Shown: positions 8,779 through 17,277 of the stretch, one piece after another | How positions within the stretch are numbered: the stretch's first letter is position 1 | Layout: each line of letters begins with the position of its first letter | Assembly (NCBI GenBank): GCA_019637155.1 | Contig: JAHBWE010000035.1 | Location: 1-53,541 of the forward strand | Direction: 5' to 3' | Origin: Labilithrix sp. | Lineage (GTDB): Bacteria > Myxococcota_A > Polyangia > Polyangiales > Polyangiaceae | Length of the DNA: 53,541 nt | Program-made: the position numbers and the translations under genes | The notes under the pieces: generated by a model | Databases searched by the model: none | Seen by the model: only the letters and a program-made list of their open reading frames with translations | Told to the model about the DNA's origin: nothing

Positions 8779-10427
8779 TGCTCGTTCGGCGACTCCGTCT
8801 CGGCCTTGCCTTCCTCTTCTTCGGCACCGCGGCGTGCACCCTCATCCTCGATCGGAGCAGCGAGCAGTGCTCGAACAGCGGTGACTGCGCGACCTTCGGC
8901 CCGCGCGCGATGTGCGTGTCGAACGTGTGCGTCGCGCCGCCGGAGACCGACTCGGGCATCGATCGAGACGTGCCCGACACGAGCGAGCCGGAGGTCCCCG
9001 ACGCGGGCGACGAGGACGCGGACGCGGACGCGGGCGAGACGTTCGGTCACCCCGGCTGCTTCCGCGGCACGCCGACGACGAACGAGGAGCTCCTCAACGC
9101 GTGCACGCGCGCGGCCTGCGTGCCGTTCGACAACTGCGCGCGGCTCGGCCTCTGCGACGGCGGGCTCCTCGGCGCGATCCCGCCGACCGGCACGCCGCCG
9201 CCCGCCGCCGTCACCCCCGACAGCGGGGCGACCCAGCTCTGCACCGATCTCGCGGCCGCGGCCGGCCTCCAGATCGTCTACGTGACGGGCTCCTCGAACT
9301 TCCCGCCCTTCCTCGCCATCTTCACGCCGGTGCTCGCGAAGTCCGGCTTCACCGTCGTCTGGCAGACGTCGAACTCGTGCGCCGGCGTCGACTCGCAGTT
9401 CAACACCTACGCGCCGGCGGCGCTCCAGACCACGAACAAGCAGAAGATGTTCGAGCGTCCGGGCCGCACGACGCTCTTCTACAACGCGAACGGCACCACC
9501 ACGCCGTGCCTCATCGCGGACGAGGTCGTCCCGGATATCGGCGAATCCGATATTTACGCTCAAACGTGCACGGCGAACATCGGCTACGACGCGATCGCGG
9601 CGGGCGGGAGCAACGTCGGCGAGTACCTCGGCCCGACGCTCCCGATGTACTTCATCACGCCGAAGCGTTCGACGCAGACGGTGTTCAGCGCGGAGGCGGG
9701 GCAGGCGGTCTTCGGCCGCGGCGGCACGCCGGGCGCCGAGGCGGGTGTGGCCGAGCCGATGCCCTACGACGACCCGGCCCAGTTCTTCATCCGCGCCTCG
9801 AGCACGGCGACGAACCAGATCATCTCGCGAGGGATCCTCGTCGAGCCGACGCAGTGGTGGGGCGTCGACAAGAACACCGCCCAGACGATGGCGGCGCAGA
9901 TGCTCCAGGTCCCGCAGAACCTGGCCGAGAAGACGATCGGGATCATCTCCGCCGACTTCGCCGACAGCGAGCGCGACAACATCAAGACGCTCGCCTTCCA
10001 GGCGCGGGGGCAGTCCTGCGGCTTCTGGCCGGACTCCACCGAGCGCACGTTCGACAAGCAGAACGTGCGCGACGGGCACTATCCGATGTGGGGGCCGCTC
10101 CACTTCTTCGCCAAGGTCCCGACCAACGCCGCCGCCGGCGCGTTCGTCTCCAAGTTCTCGGTGCCGCGCCTCGACGAGGAGCTCGTCGTCGGCATGGCGA
10201 ACGGCCACGTCATCCCCGCCTGCGCGATGAAGGTCGCGCGCGACACCGAGATGGGACCGATCCGCGCGGCCGGCATCGCCGACCGGCCCTACAGCTGCGA
10301 CTGCTTCTTCGACAAGACCGCGAACGGCGTCGTCGACGAGGCGGTCTGCAAGACGTGCACGACCGCGCTCGACTGCAAGGACCCCGCGCGGCCCGCGTGC
10401 AACTACGGGTACTGCGAAGAGCGCTGA
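8778..10427 (+). CDS. Lipoprotein with periplasmic binding protein-like domain
   Basis: This 549-residue protein has a lipoprotein signal (LFFGTAAC, lipidated Cys20), a short Cys-containing segment (CSNSGDCATF), and a strongly acidic Asp-rich linker at about 52-85, typical of myxobacterial surface lipoproteins. From about residue 165 it resembles a phosphate-binding-protein-type periplasmic domain: QIVYVTGSSNFPPFLAIFTP, then SNSCAGVDSQFN, resembles the sugar- or anion-binding loop of PstS-like proteins. The C-terminus has a Cys-rich tail (SCDCFFDKTANGV, KTCTTALDC). No permease genes are near, so it may act as a sensor subunit for the kinase operon rather than a transporter component. Start coupling to the preceding stop supports the operon. 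The binding-protein assignment is by eye and only moderately sure. Confidence 0.75.
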   Translation: MLVRRLRLGLAFLFFGTAACTLILDRSSEQCSNSGDCATFGPRAMCVSNVCVAPPETDSGIDRDVPDTSEPEVPDAGDEDADADAGETFGHPGCFRGTPTTNEELLNACTRAACVPFDNCARLGLCDGGLLGAIPPTGTPPPAAVTPDSGATQLCTDLAAAAGLQIVYVTGSSNFPPFLAIFTPVLAKSGFTVVWQTSNSCAGVDSQFNTYAPAALQTTNKQKMFERPGRTTLFYNANGTTTPCLIADEVVPDIGESDIYAQTCTANIGYDAIAAGGSNVGEYLGPTLPMYFITPKRSTQTVFSAEAGQAVFGRGGTPGAEAGVAEPMPYDDPAQFFIRASSTATNQIISRGILVEPTQWWGVDKNTAQTMAAQMLQVPQNLAEKTIGIISADFADSERDNIKTLAFQARGQSCGFWPDSTERTFDKQNVRDGHYPMWGPLHFFAKVPTNAAAGAFVSKFSVPRLDEELVVGMANGHVIPACAMKVARDTEMGPIRAAGIADRPYSCDCFFDKTANGVVDEAVCKTCTTALDCKDPARPACNYGYCEER

Positions 10428-10434
10428 CCCGTCG

Positions 10435-12690
10435 TCACGAGAGGCCGCTGCGGCGGCGCGTGAACCAGTGGACGCCGAGGAGCGCGGCGGCGGCGAGCGT
10501 CCACGTCCACGGCGGCGCGAGCGGCACGACGTGGCGCTCCGCGCTGATGACGGCGGGCTTCGGGAGCGGGAGCGCGAGGTCCTCGTCCGCCCAGCGGAAC
10601 GTGCCGCCGGAGGCGTTCGCGATCGCGCGGAGGCGATCGCCGTCGGGGCGCGAGTCGGCCCACTCGTCGCCGCCGGTCTCGCACGCGAAGTCGCGGCGGG
10701 TGGTCGGACCGGGGCCGAGCTTGAGGCGCGCGGTGTAGCCGCCGGCGGGGAGGGGCGGCAGCGTCGCGTCGATCGTCGCGCCGCTCGTGCTCTTCGGGAC
10801 CTCGACCTTCGTCGTCGCGACGTCCTGCTGATCGAGGCGGCGGATCTCGATCGTCATCGGCTTGTCCTTCGCGCTGTCCGGCGCGCGCACGCGGAGCTTC
10901 GCCGGCTCGCCCGCGACGCAGGGCGAGGCGAGATCGAGCTGCCCCGGCTCGAACCGCGGGTCGCGCATGAGCCAGCCGAGCAAGCCGTCCCACATCGCGC
11001 CGTAGCCGCGGCCCGACGTGCGCGCCCCGAGCTGGGAGAACTCGAGCTGCCACGCGCCGTCGATGCCGAGCGCGATCGAGCGCCCGTCGCCCTGGTCGCC
11101 GATCGCGAGGATCGGCATCGGTTGTCCCGATTTTGTCGTTCGTCCCGGATGCGACCACAGCACGAGGCCGCCGGGCCGCACGTCGCCGAGGATGTTCGCG
11201 CCCGGCATCATCGGGAGCTCGTCGTCCACGACGTCGCGGAGCGGCGCGAGGAGGGGCGCGGTCTTGCCGTCCTCCGTCCACGCCGGCGTGACGTTCGCGA
11301 CGTCGGCCGCGGTCGCGCCGCGATCGCTGTCGAGCGAGACGGGGAGCACCTCCGCGAGCGGCGTGCCGGCGTAGCCGCCCGCGACGAACGAGTTCTGCCC
11401 GCCGACCATGATGAGGCCGCCGCCCGTCTTCACGTAGCGCGCGAGCTGGGGGAGGTGCTTCTCGAGGCCGTACGGCTGCGCGTCGAAGTCCTGGAGCACG
11501 ACCGCGTCGAAGGACGGGAGGTGCTCGGTGAAGAGCTCGTCGACGGGGAAGGGGATGAGGGAGAGGTCCTCCTGCCGCGCGTTCGGTGCGTCGCTCCCCG
11601 TGCGCAAGATGAAGAACGCGACGACGTCGACGGAGGCGTCGCTCTTCAGCCACTGCCGGAGCGCGCGCACGTCGTTGGTGGGGCGCCCCGCGACGTGGAG
11701 CACGCGCACCCGCTCGCGCGCGACGACGAAGGTGAGGAGGCGGCGATCGTTCTCCGGGATCGTGTCGCCCGACGGCGGCGTGATCGCGACCTCGATGATG
11801 CGCGCGCCGGCGCGCTCGAGCGTGACGGAGAGATCGACCGTGCCCTTGCCGTCCTTGAGGTGCGAGAGGCCGGTCGCGAGGAGCGCGGGCGGACCGTCCT
11901 CTCGCAGCTCACGCGCGGTGACGGTGAGCTCGTCGCAGGAGAGCCCTCCCGCGCAGCCGACCTCGACGCGGAGCGGGAGCGGCACGTGCGCGACGGCGGC
12001 GCCCGCGGCCGAGACGCGGCGCACGCTCGCGTCGGGCGGCGCGCTCCGCGTCGTGCCGACGGTGTGGATCGGGACCTTGAGCTCGCGGCCGAGCGCGGTG
12101 AGCGTCTCCTTCGACGCGTCCTCGCCCGGATCGTCGAGACGCCCGTCGGACACGACGATCACGGCCTGCGGTCGCTCCTCCGCCGACGCTCCGAGCGCGC
12201 GGAGCGCGGAGGTGAGGTCGCTCCGCGGGAGGGCCGCCGGCGGCGAGGCGCCCGAGAAACGCAAGGCGCCGTCCGCGGTGGCCGGCGCGATCGGCGCGGG
12301 CGCGCCGTCGCCGAAGCCGAGGGTGAGGAGGCGCGCGCTCTTCGACTCTTTCGCGAGCCGCTCGAGCACGCGCGCCTCGACGTCGCGGCGCGGGTCCTTT
12401 CCGTTCTGCGGGAGCGCCATCGATCGCGACTGATCGGCGAGGACGACGACCTTCGCGCCGATCACGCTCTCGCGCGCGGCGATGCGGACGGGGCGGAGCA
12501 CCGCGAGGAGCAGCGCGGCGACGGCGAGCACGCCGGTCGCGACGATCGCGAGGCCGCCGCGCTCACGGCGCCGCAGCTCGTGCGCGACGAGCACGACGAG
12601 GCTCAGCACGACGAGCACGCACGCGGCGATCGCCGCCCACGGAGGGAGGTCGCCGTTGACCGCGAGGCGGGAGCTCAGCGCCGTGTCCAC
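10435..12690 (-). CDS. Membrane VWA / glutamine amidotransferase-like protein
   Basis: The 751-residue protein has two N-terminal transmembrane helices (about 18-36 and 46-64), then a von Willebrand A-type domain beginning VVVLADQSRSM, a MIDAS-like DxSxS variant written DQSRS. A beta-rich region follows, then a glutamine amidotransferase-like fold (VVLQDFDAQPYGLEKHLPQL, GGGLIMVGGQNSF) without an obvious nucleophilic cysteine. A C-terminal transmembrane helix ends in basic residues. Proteins of this design sit in membranes next to MoxR ATPase/DUF58/DUF4159 clusters, where they are presumed to be envelope stress or chaperone-like factors. Here only the DUF4159-like gene is present, 12 bases upstream. 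Function is inference from family. Confidence 0.85.
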   Translation of the reverse strand: MDTALSSRLAVNGDLPPWAAIAACVLVVLSLVVLVAHELRRRERGGLAIVATGVLAVAALLLAVLRPVRIAARESVIGAKVVVLADQSRSMALPQNGKDPRRDVEARVLERLAKESKSARLLTLGFGDGAPAPIAPATADGALRFSGASPPAALPRSDLTSALRALGASAEERPQAVIVVSDGRLDDPGEDASKETLTALGRELKVPIHTVGTTRSAPPDASVRRVSAAGAAVAHVPLPLRVEVGCAGGLSCDELTVTARELREDGPPALLATGLSHLKDGKGTVDLSVTLERAGARIIEVAITPPSGDTIPENDRRLLTFVVARERVRVLHVAGRPTNDVRALRQWLKSDASVDVVAFFILRTGSDAPNARQEDLSLIPFPVDELFTEHLPSFDAVVLQDFDAQPYGLEKHLPQLARYVKTGGGLIMVGGQNSFVAGGYAGTPLAEVLPVSLDSDRGATAADVANVTPAWTEDGKTAPLLAPLRDVVDDELPMMPGANILGDVRPGGLVLWSHPGRTTKSGQPMPILAIGDQGDGRSIALGIDGAWQLEFSQLGARTSGRGYGAMWDGLLGWLMRDPRFEPGQLDLASPCVAGEPAKLRVRAPDSAKDKPMTIEIRRLDQQDVATTKVEVPKSTSGATIDATLPPLPAGGYTARLKLGPGPTTRRDFACETGGDEWADSRPDGDRLRAIANASGGTFRWADEDLALPLPKPAVISAERHVVPLAPPWTWTLAAAALLGVHWFTRRRSGLS

Positions 12691-12702
12691 GCGCGTCCAG
12701 CG

Positions 12703-13497
12703 TCAGGGGATCAGCGCACCGGCGCGGCGGCGCATGAGGAAGGGGGCGTGGACCTGATCGTCTTTGTAGTTCGAGCAGAGCACGTACATCGCGACGTTCA
12801 CGGCGAGGCGGATCGCGCGCTCGCGCTGGAGGTCGCCGCCGGGGACGACGGGGTTCTCCCACGCCCCGGTCGCGCCGCGCGCGAGCGCGCCGCCGAGATC
12901 GTGGGCCGAGAACACGACCTGGGTCTGACCGCCGCGGACGATCGCGTCGAGCGTCTTCGGCCCCGCGACGCGGCCCTCCGCGCGCTTGAGCAGGTAGTAC
13001 GACTTGAAGAGGACGTGGTCGGCCGCGAGCGGGATCGGGCTCGTGTCGGGGAGGACGCGCGCGATCTCGGTGCGCGCGGTGCGCCCGAACGCGCTGGGCT
13101 TGGGCGACTCCGAGCTCGAGTCGTCCGCCACGCCGGCGTCGTCGACGAGGAGGACGCCGCCGAGCGCGAAGAACTTCCGGAGGCCCGCGATCTCGCCCGG
13201 GGTGAGGGGAGAGAGCGCCGTGTCGCCGCTCCACCAGAGGAAGGGAGCGTCGACGACGGCCGGATCGTCCGCGCGCACGTTGGTGGGCTTCAGACGCGCG
13301 GGCGCGCTCGTCCTTTGCACGAGCTCCCACGACCAGCGGGCGCCGGCCGAGGCGCGGGCCGGCCCCGTCGTCCCGCCGGCGAGGAGCCCGCGCGGATCGA
13401 ACGCCCCCACGTCGCCGAAGGCCTTGGCCGGCCGCGGGAGGGCGGCGACGAGCACGACGACGGCGAGCGCAAAGGACAGGAGGGCCGCGCGTTTCAT
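12703..13497 (-). CDS. Exported DUF4159-like protein
   Basis: The 264-residue protein starts with a signal peptide (residues about 4-25). The mature part has hallmarks of the DUF4159 fold, a class related to glutamine amidotransferase-like proteins: APFLWWSGDTALSPLTPGEI, then FFALGGVLLVDDAG, and a TSPIPLAADHVLFKSYYLLK segment. It ends with YKDDQVHAPFLMRRR, a conserved-looking C-terminal stretch. No catalytic Cys is evident. It precedes the membrane VWA gene by 12 bases in the same direction, and the pair is a common myxobacterial module. Role unknown; a structural or binding role at the membrane is the best guess. Confidence 0.8.
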   Translation of the reverse strand: MKRAALLSFALAVVVLVAALPRPAKAFGDVGAFDPRGLLAGGTTGPARASAGARWSWELVQRTSAPARLKPTNVRADDPAVVDAPFLWWSGDTALSPLTPGEIAGLRKFFALGGVLLVDDAGVADDSSSESPKPSAFGRTARTEIARVLPDTSPIPLAADHVLFKSYYLLKRAEGRVAGPKTLDAIVRGGQTQVVFSAHDLGGALARGATGAWENPVVPGGDLQRERAIRLAVNVAMYVLCSNYKDDQVHAPFLMRRRAGALIP

Positions 13498-13613
13498 ACG
13501 CCCGACACGTTACTCGCTCGGGCGAAGGACAGGTAGCCGGTGTCGGGACGAAATAGCTCGTCACAGTCGGCGCGTTCCCTTCGACGGAGCCCGTACAGAA
13601 GGAGCCCGCCCCC

Positions 13614-14291
13614 ATGCCGTCACGTCGCCTCACGTCGATCTTCCTCCGCACCGCCGGCACCGCCCTCGTCGCCGGCATCCTCCTCCTCCCGCGCGCGCTC
13701 CAGGCCGAGGAGGTCTCCGACGAGGAGCGCCTCGGTGAATACGACGAGGACGGCGAGCGTTTCGGCTCGATCGTGGTGAAGGGGGAGCTCGTCGCGTCGT
13801 CGTCCGCGCCCGGCGGGTGGACCCTCCTCCGCACGTACGAGAACAAGGGCGAAGAGAAGGCCCGCGTCGTCGTCGAGGAGCGCGTGACCCGCACCGTGTC
13901 GGAGATGGGGACGCGCGTCTCGCCCGCGCCCGAGGCGGTGCTCGTCCGCACGCAGGTCCTCGAGCTCGCCGCGCACGAGAAGAAGTCGATCGGCACCTAC
14001 CTCCCTGCCGGCCTCGCCGAGCAAGTCGGGGCGGGGCGCCGGCGCGAGGCCCTCCTCATCGCGCGGCTGGAGAACGGCGGGATGTGGACGCCGGGCGAGA
14101 TCACGACCTCGTTCGCGGTCGACTATCTCCGTCCCCTCGCGAAGGGCGAGGTCGCCGCGCGTGCCCAGCGGCGCTTCAACGGGCCGGTCGCGCCGCCGGA
14201 CGTGGGAGGCGGCGACGTCCCGCTCGACGACATCGCCGCGCGGCCGACCCCGCGCAAGCCCACCGTCCGCACCGTCTACGACACGCCGTGA
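13614..14291 (+). CDS. Hypothetical exported protein
   Basis: I do not recognise a family. The 225-residue product has an N-terminal hydrophobic stretch after basic residues (about 10-30, ending near LQAEE), consistent with a signal peptide. A mostly beta-strand, charged domain follows (GSIVVKGELVASSS, EARVVVEERVTRTVSEMGTR-like pattern), then a Pro/Arg-rich tail. It is translationally coupled to the next gene by a GTGA overlap, so the two probably act together in the periplasm. The first 30 codons have normal composition for the window. Confidence 0.75.
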   Translation: MPSRRLTSIFLRTAGTALVAGILLLPRALQAEEVSDEERLGEYDEDGERFGSIVVKGELVASSSAPGGWTLLRTYENKGEEKARVVVEERVTRTVSEMGTRVSPAPEAVLVRTQVLELAAHEKKSIGTYLPAGLAEQVGAGRRREALLIARLENGGMWTPGEITTSFAVDYLRPLAKGEVAARAQRRFNGPVAPPDVGGGDVPLDDIAARPTPRKPTVRTVYDTP

Positions 14292-15466
14292 TCCAGAAGC
14301 TCGCCGGTCCCGTCCTCGGCTTCGCGCTCGTCCTCGGCGCGCTCGTCGGTCACGCGCACTTCGCGGCCGCGAACGTGGAGGCGCCGAAGCCGGTCGTGTC
14401 CGCAATCGTGAGCGACGACGCGAGCGCGCTGCGCGAGGTGCTCGTCCACTACGTGCCGGAGGAAGAGGACAGGGTCCGCGAGACGTATCGCGATTTCCTC
14501 GGCACGTTGCCTCCGTCGACGCGCGTCGTCGCGGTGCACTCGAAGGGCGCGCGCCCGCGCCTCGACGCGTTCCTCGCTTCGATCCGGCCCGACCTCGCCG
14601 CGCGCACGCGCGCGATCGAGGTGCCGGTGCGGCTCGGGATCTGGTCGAAGGATCGCGCGCTCGTGCTCGCGGACGAGGGGGCGACGACGACGACGTTCCT
14701 CGTTCCGCCGCGGCCGCGGGCGGGGGAGTCGGGGCGTCCGTTCGATTGGGACATCGTGCCTGCCGTCGCGGCGGCGGCGCCGGATCGCTTCGCGGTGCGA
14801 GAGCTCCCGATCGCGTTCGACGCCGGCGACTTCGCGATCGCGGGCAAGCGCATCCTCTACGACGCGAACCTCTACCATCGGAACCGCGGTCGCGGGTACC
14901 CGACACCGGTCGCGTTTCGCGAGACGATGAAGCGGCTCGTCGGCCGCGACGTCGTGATGCTCGGCACCGAGGACGGCGACGTCCCGCGGCACCACATGTC
15001 GATGTACATGGCGCCGCTCGACGGCGACGTCGTGCTCGTCGGCGATCCCGCGGCGGGCCGCGCGATCGTGGGGGCGGGCTTCATGCCCGGCGAGAAGAGC
15101 CTCGAGACGCACGAGCTCCTCCGCGCCGACGACTCCGCCGCGACGCAGGCGCGCTTCGATCGCGCGGCGTCCGACCTCGGGCGCGCGGGCTTCAAGGTCG
15201 TGCGCATCCCCACGGTCGCGTACGACGATCGGACGTACTTCGCGTACACGAACGGCGTCTACGAGACGCGCGACGGAAAGAAGACGGCGTGGGTCCCGCA
15301 GTTCGCGTCCGAGGCCGGCGACGACACGCTCACCGCCGATCTCGACGCGGCCGCGCGCGCCGTCTACGCCTCGCTCGGCTGGGAGGTGCGGCCCGTCGCG
15401 GTCCGGAAGCTGTACCCGAGCCACGGCACGATCGGGTGCGTGGTGAACGTCCTCGCGCGCGAGTGA
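14288..15466 (+). CDS. Exported peptidylarginine/agmatine deiminase-fold protein
   Basis: The GTG start overlaps the previous stop (GTGA), giving 392 residues; the open frame runs further upstream but only antisense-like sequence lies there. Residues 5-29 form a signal peptide or membrane anchor. The rest follows the order of guanidino-modifying enzymes. FDAGDFAIAGKRIL (177-190) corresponds to the EGG-(N/D) strand. DVPRHHMSMYM (231-241) sits where HxD normally lies. AYTNGVYETRDG precedes VPQF, and YPSHGTIGCVVNVLAR carries a candidate nucleophile, Cys384. The usual Asp two residues after the catalytic His is Ser or Met here, so activity or substrate may differ. A periplasmic arginine- or peptidylarginine-directed role is inference. 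Confidence 0.72.
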   Translation: MIQKLAGPVLGFALVLGALVGHAHFAAANVEAPKPVVSAIVSDDASALREVLVHYVPEEEDRVRETYRDFLGTLPPSTRVVAVHSKGARPRLDAFLASIRPDLAARTRAIEVPVRLGIWSKDRALVLADEGATTTTFLVPPRPRAGESGRPFDWDIVPAVAAAAPDRFAVRELPIAFDAGDFAIAGKRILYDANLYHRNRGRGYPTPVAFRETMKRLVGRDVVMLGTEDGDVPRHHMSMYMAPLDGDVVLVGDPAAGRAIVGAGFMPGEKSLETHELLRADDSAATQARFDRAASDLGRAGFKVVRIPTVAYDDRTYFAYTNGVYETRDGKKTAWVPQFASEAGDDTLTADLDAAARAVYASLGWEVRPVAVRKLYPSHGTIGCVVNVLARE

Positions 15467-15483
15467 CGGCGTCGGCGTGTCGT

Positions 15484-16176
15484 CTAAGACTCCCCTTGAA
15501 TGAGGCGTTCGAGTCTTGCCGCGCTACGAATCGTCTCTTCTGCACGGTCGCCGCGGAACACCGTCACCGATCTCCTGTTCGCTGCGGAGCACACCGAGCG
15601 CTGGGTCCGAAGGCCCGCTCGTCGGGCGACGGCGATGATCGCCGTGCTCTTCTGCTCCATCGTCTCGGTGTCGTTGAACGTGAACGTGTGATTCGGGCTT
15701 GGTTGACCGTTCGAGCGAATGTACGCCGTGATCGTCGTCTTGGCTCCGGCGGCGATGGCCCTCAGCTCCGCGCGCGTGAAGGACACCCGATGACAGTGAA
15801 ACTGCCTGTTCACTTCGGCGTTCCTGAAGAAGTAGTCATCGATCCCGAGGGTCTCGATCATCATGCTGGACAGCGTGGACCACCCTTGCTCCGGGGGCTT
15901 CGCGAGGACCTCGGCTGGAACGCTGAGGAAGTGATAGTGGTGGAACCGACCTCGGCTCGACACGGCGCTCACGGCGTCCTCGGGCAGCGCGCCTCGGAGG
16001 AGGTCGTTGATGAAACAGTCGTTCGCCGAGAGGTCGTCCGTGCTCGACGGCATCTCGTCATCGGATTCGGATTCGCTCGCGCATCCCGTCGTCGTCAGCA
16101 GGTGAGGCGCCACGACTCCGGCCGTGATGAGCCAGAAGGTGCGTTTGAGGACGTCTCTCCGATGGATCGTGCGCAT
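15484..16176 (-). CDS. Tat-exported lipoprotein, unknown function
   Basis: This product of about 230 residues starts with a twin-arginine signal: HRRDVLKR near residues 5-12, a hydrophobic stretch, and a lipobox LTTTGC. The mature protein begins with a Ser/Asp/Glu-rich linker. It contains clustered His and aromatic residues (GRFHHYHFLSVPAE, NRQFHCHRVSF) that might bind a metal or cofactor, and Tat export fits a protein folded with a cofactor. I chose the ATG at 16176; an in-frame GTG at 16194 would add six residues, and neither has an ideal ribosome-binding site. The gene faces the deiminase-fold gene with a 17-base gap. Family not recognised. Confidence 0.72.
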   Translation of the reverse strand: MRTIHRRDVLKRTFWLITAGVVAPHLLTTTGCASESESDDEMPSSTDDLSANDCFINDLLRGALPEDAVSAVSSRGRFHHYHFLSVPAEVLAKPPEQGWSTLSSMMIETLGIDDYFFRNAEVNRQFHCHRVSFTRAELRAIAAGAKTTITAYIRSNGQPSPNHTFTFNDTETMEQKSTAIIAVARRAGLRTQRSVCSAANRRSVTVFRGDRAEETIRSAARLERLIQGES

Positions 16177-16386
16177 GCTCCATGTCTGGAGCACATTGTG
16201 TACCAGTGTGGGTGATCCGATTTGAGCCCTGCGCCGCCGCGCAATCTACGCACGTTCGCCCTCTCGAGCGCTCGAAGTCGGGAGCACGCCGATCCAGGCA
16301 CCTTGCACCGCCCTGCCGTGTCTCTTCGGCCGGACACCGGTCTGTTGATCGGTGGAGCCGTCGAGCAGCTTCGTCATGCGGCTACG

Positions 16387-16615
16387 ATGCTGACCATGAC
16401 CGCCGCGCAGAGTCCGCGCCGTATCCCATACGACGAAGTTCGAGGCGTACAAGCAGCTCTCCTCGTTCGACGAATACGTCCTCGTCTCCCAGGAGGAGCA
16501 CCGGATCGAGGTTCGGACACGCCTCGACGGCGTCTGGCGAACGCAGTCCGGCGGACCGGGCGAGACCGTGACCGTCCACGGCCATCCTATCCACGTCGAC
16601 GCCGTGTACCGGTGA
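16387..16615 (+). pseudogene. Uma2 family (DUF820) gene remnant with internal deletion
   Basis: The N-terminal piece MLTMTAAQSPRRIPYDE (from 16387 or 16396) resembles the start of Uma2 proteins. At about 16435 a different frame takes over with KFEAYKQLSSFDEYVLVSQE, followed by HRIEVRTRLDGVWRTQ and a VHVDAVYR-like end, stopping at 16613-16615. That is the canonical Uma2 C-terminus, the conserved Y-x-x-L-x-S-x-x-E-Y-V-L-V-S region. About 100 middle residues carrying the catalytic PD-(D/E)xK core are missing, and the two ends are out of frame. Uma2 proteins are PD-(D/E)xK-fold nucleases abundant in myxobacteria and cyanobacteria. This copy must be inactive. Confidence 0.72.
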
Positions 16616-16637
16616 CGGCGGACGGCGAAGCGCATTC

Positions 16638-17258
16638 TCAGTCGAAGTCGTCGACGCGCCAGACGCCGCCTTCGCGTTTCAGCTTCACGCTGTGGCCGCC
16701 GGGGACGGTGACGACGGCGCCGTCGCCGGCGATCTCGACGTGGAGCGTGTCCGGGCGCTCGAGGCCCTCCACGAGCGAGCGCAGGTCCTGCTCGATCGCG
16801 GCGCGCGTCGACGGCGTGAGGACGCGCATCAGGCCCGCGTAGCTGCGGCGCGCGAGGACGCGGCGGAGCTGATCGAGGGCCTGCTCCGGCGTGCGCGATC
16901 CGCCCGGGAGCGCGCCCGACGACGTGATCCAGAAGCGGCCCTCCTTCAGCTCGAGCTGCGCCTCCTCGCCGTCCTCGTAGCGGAGGCGGGCGATCGCCTC
17001 GACGCGCGCGTCCTTCGCCGTGATGCTCTTCGCCTGCTCCGCGAGCTCGCCGCGCTGCTCGGCGACGAGGCGCTTCACGTCGGCGCGCGATCGCGATTTC
17101 TGCGCGGACGTCGTCATCATCTCGTAGATCGCGTCGCCGTCGCCGCGCGCGGCCGCCTGGGCGTAGTCGTCGGCCGCGCTCTTCGGGTCGGGCACCGCGC
17201 TCCGCGAGCAGCCCGCGGCGAGGCACGCGAGAGCGAGGGCAGGGGCGAGCGAGCGCAT
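16638..17258 (-). CDS. Lipoprotein, possible NTF2-like fold
   Basis: The 206-residue protein has a lipoprotein signal (LACLAAGC, Cys17). The mature part begins with DPKSAADDYAQAAARGDGDA, a helix-rich start followed by alternating strands, and ends VKLKREGGVWRVDDFD. That closing strand is typical of NTF2-like or DUF4878-type small secreted domains, in which a cone fold binds an unknown ligand. It may hold two such repeats (about 25-110 and 115-206), since a second helical start, SRTPEQALDQLRRVLARRSY, appears midway. It lies 19 bases after the exopolyphosphatase gene on the same strand, so cotranscription is likely. Function unknown. Confidence 0.8.
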   Translation of the reverse strand: MRSLAPALALACLAAGCSRSAVPDPKSAADDYAQAAARGDGDAIYEMMTTSAQKSRSRADVKRLVAEQRGELAEQAKSITAKDARVEAIARLRYEDGEEAQLELKEGRFWITSSGALPGGSRTPEQALDQLRRVLARRSYAGLMRVLTPSTRAAIEQDLRSLVEGLERPDTLHVEIAGDGAVVTVPGGHSVKLKREGGVWRVDDFD

Positions 17259-17277
17259 GAGCGGCCCGGAGCCTACG

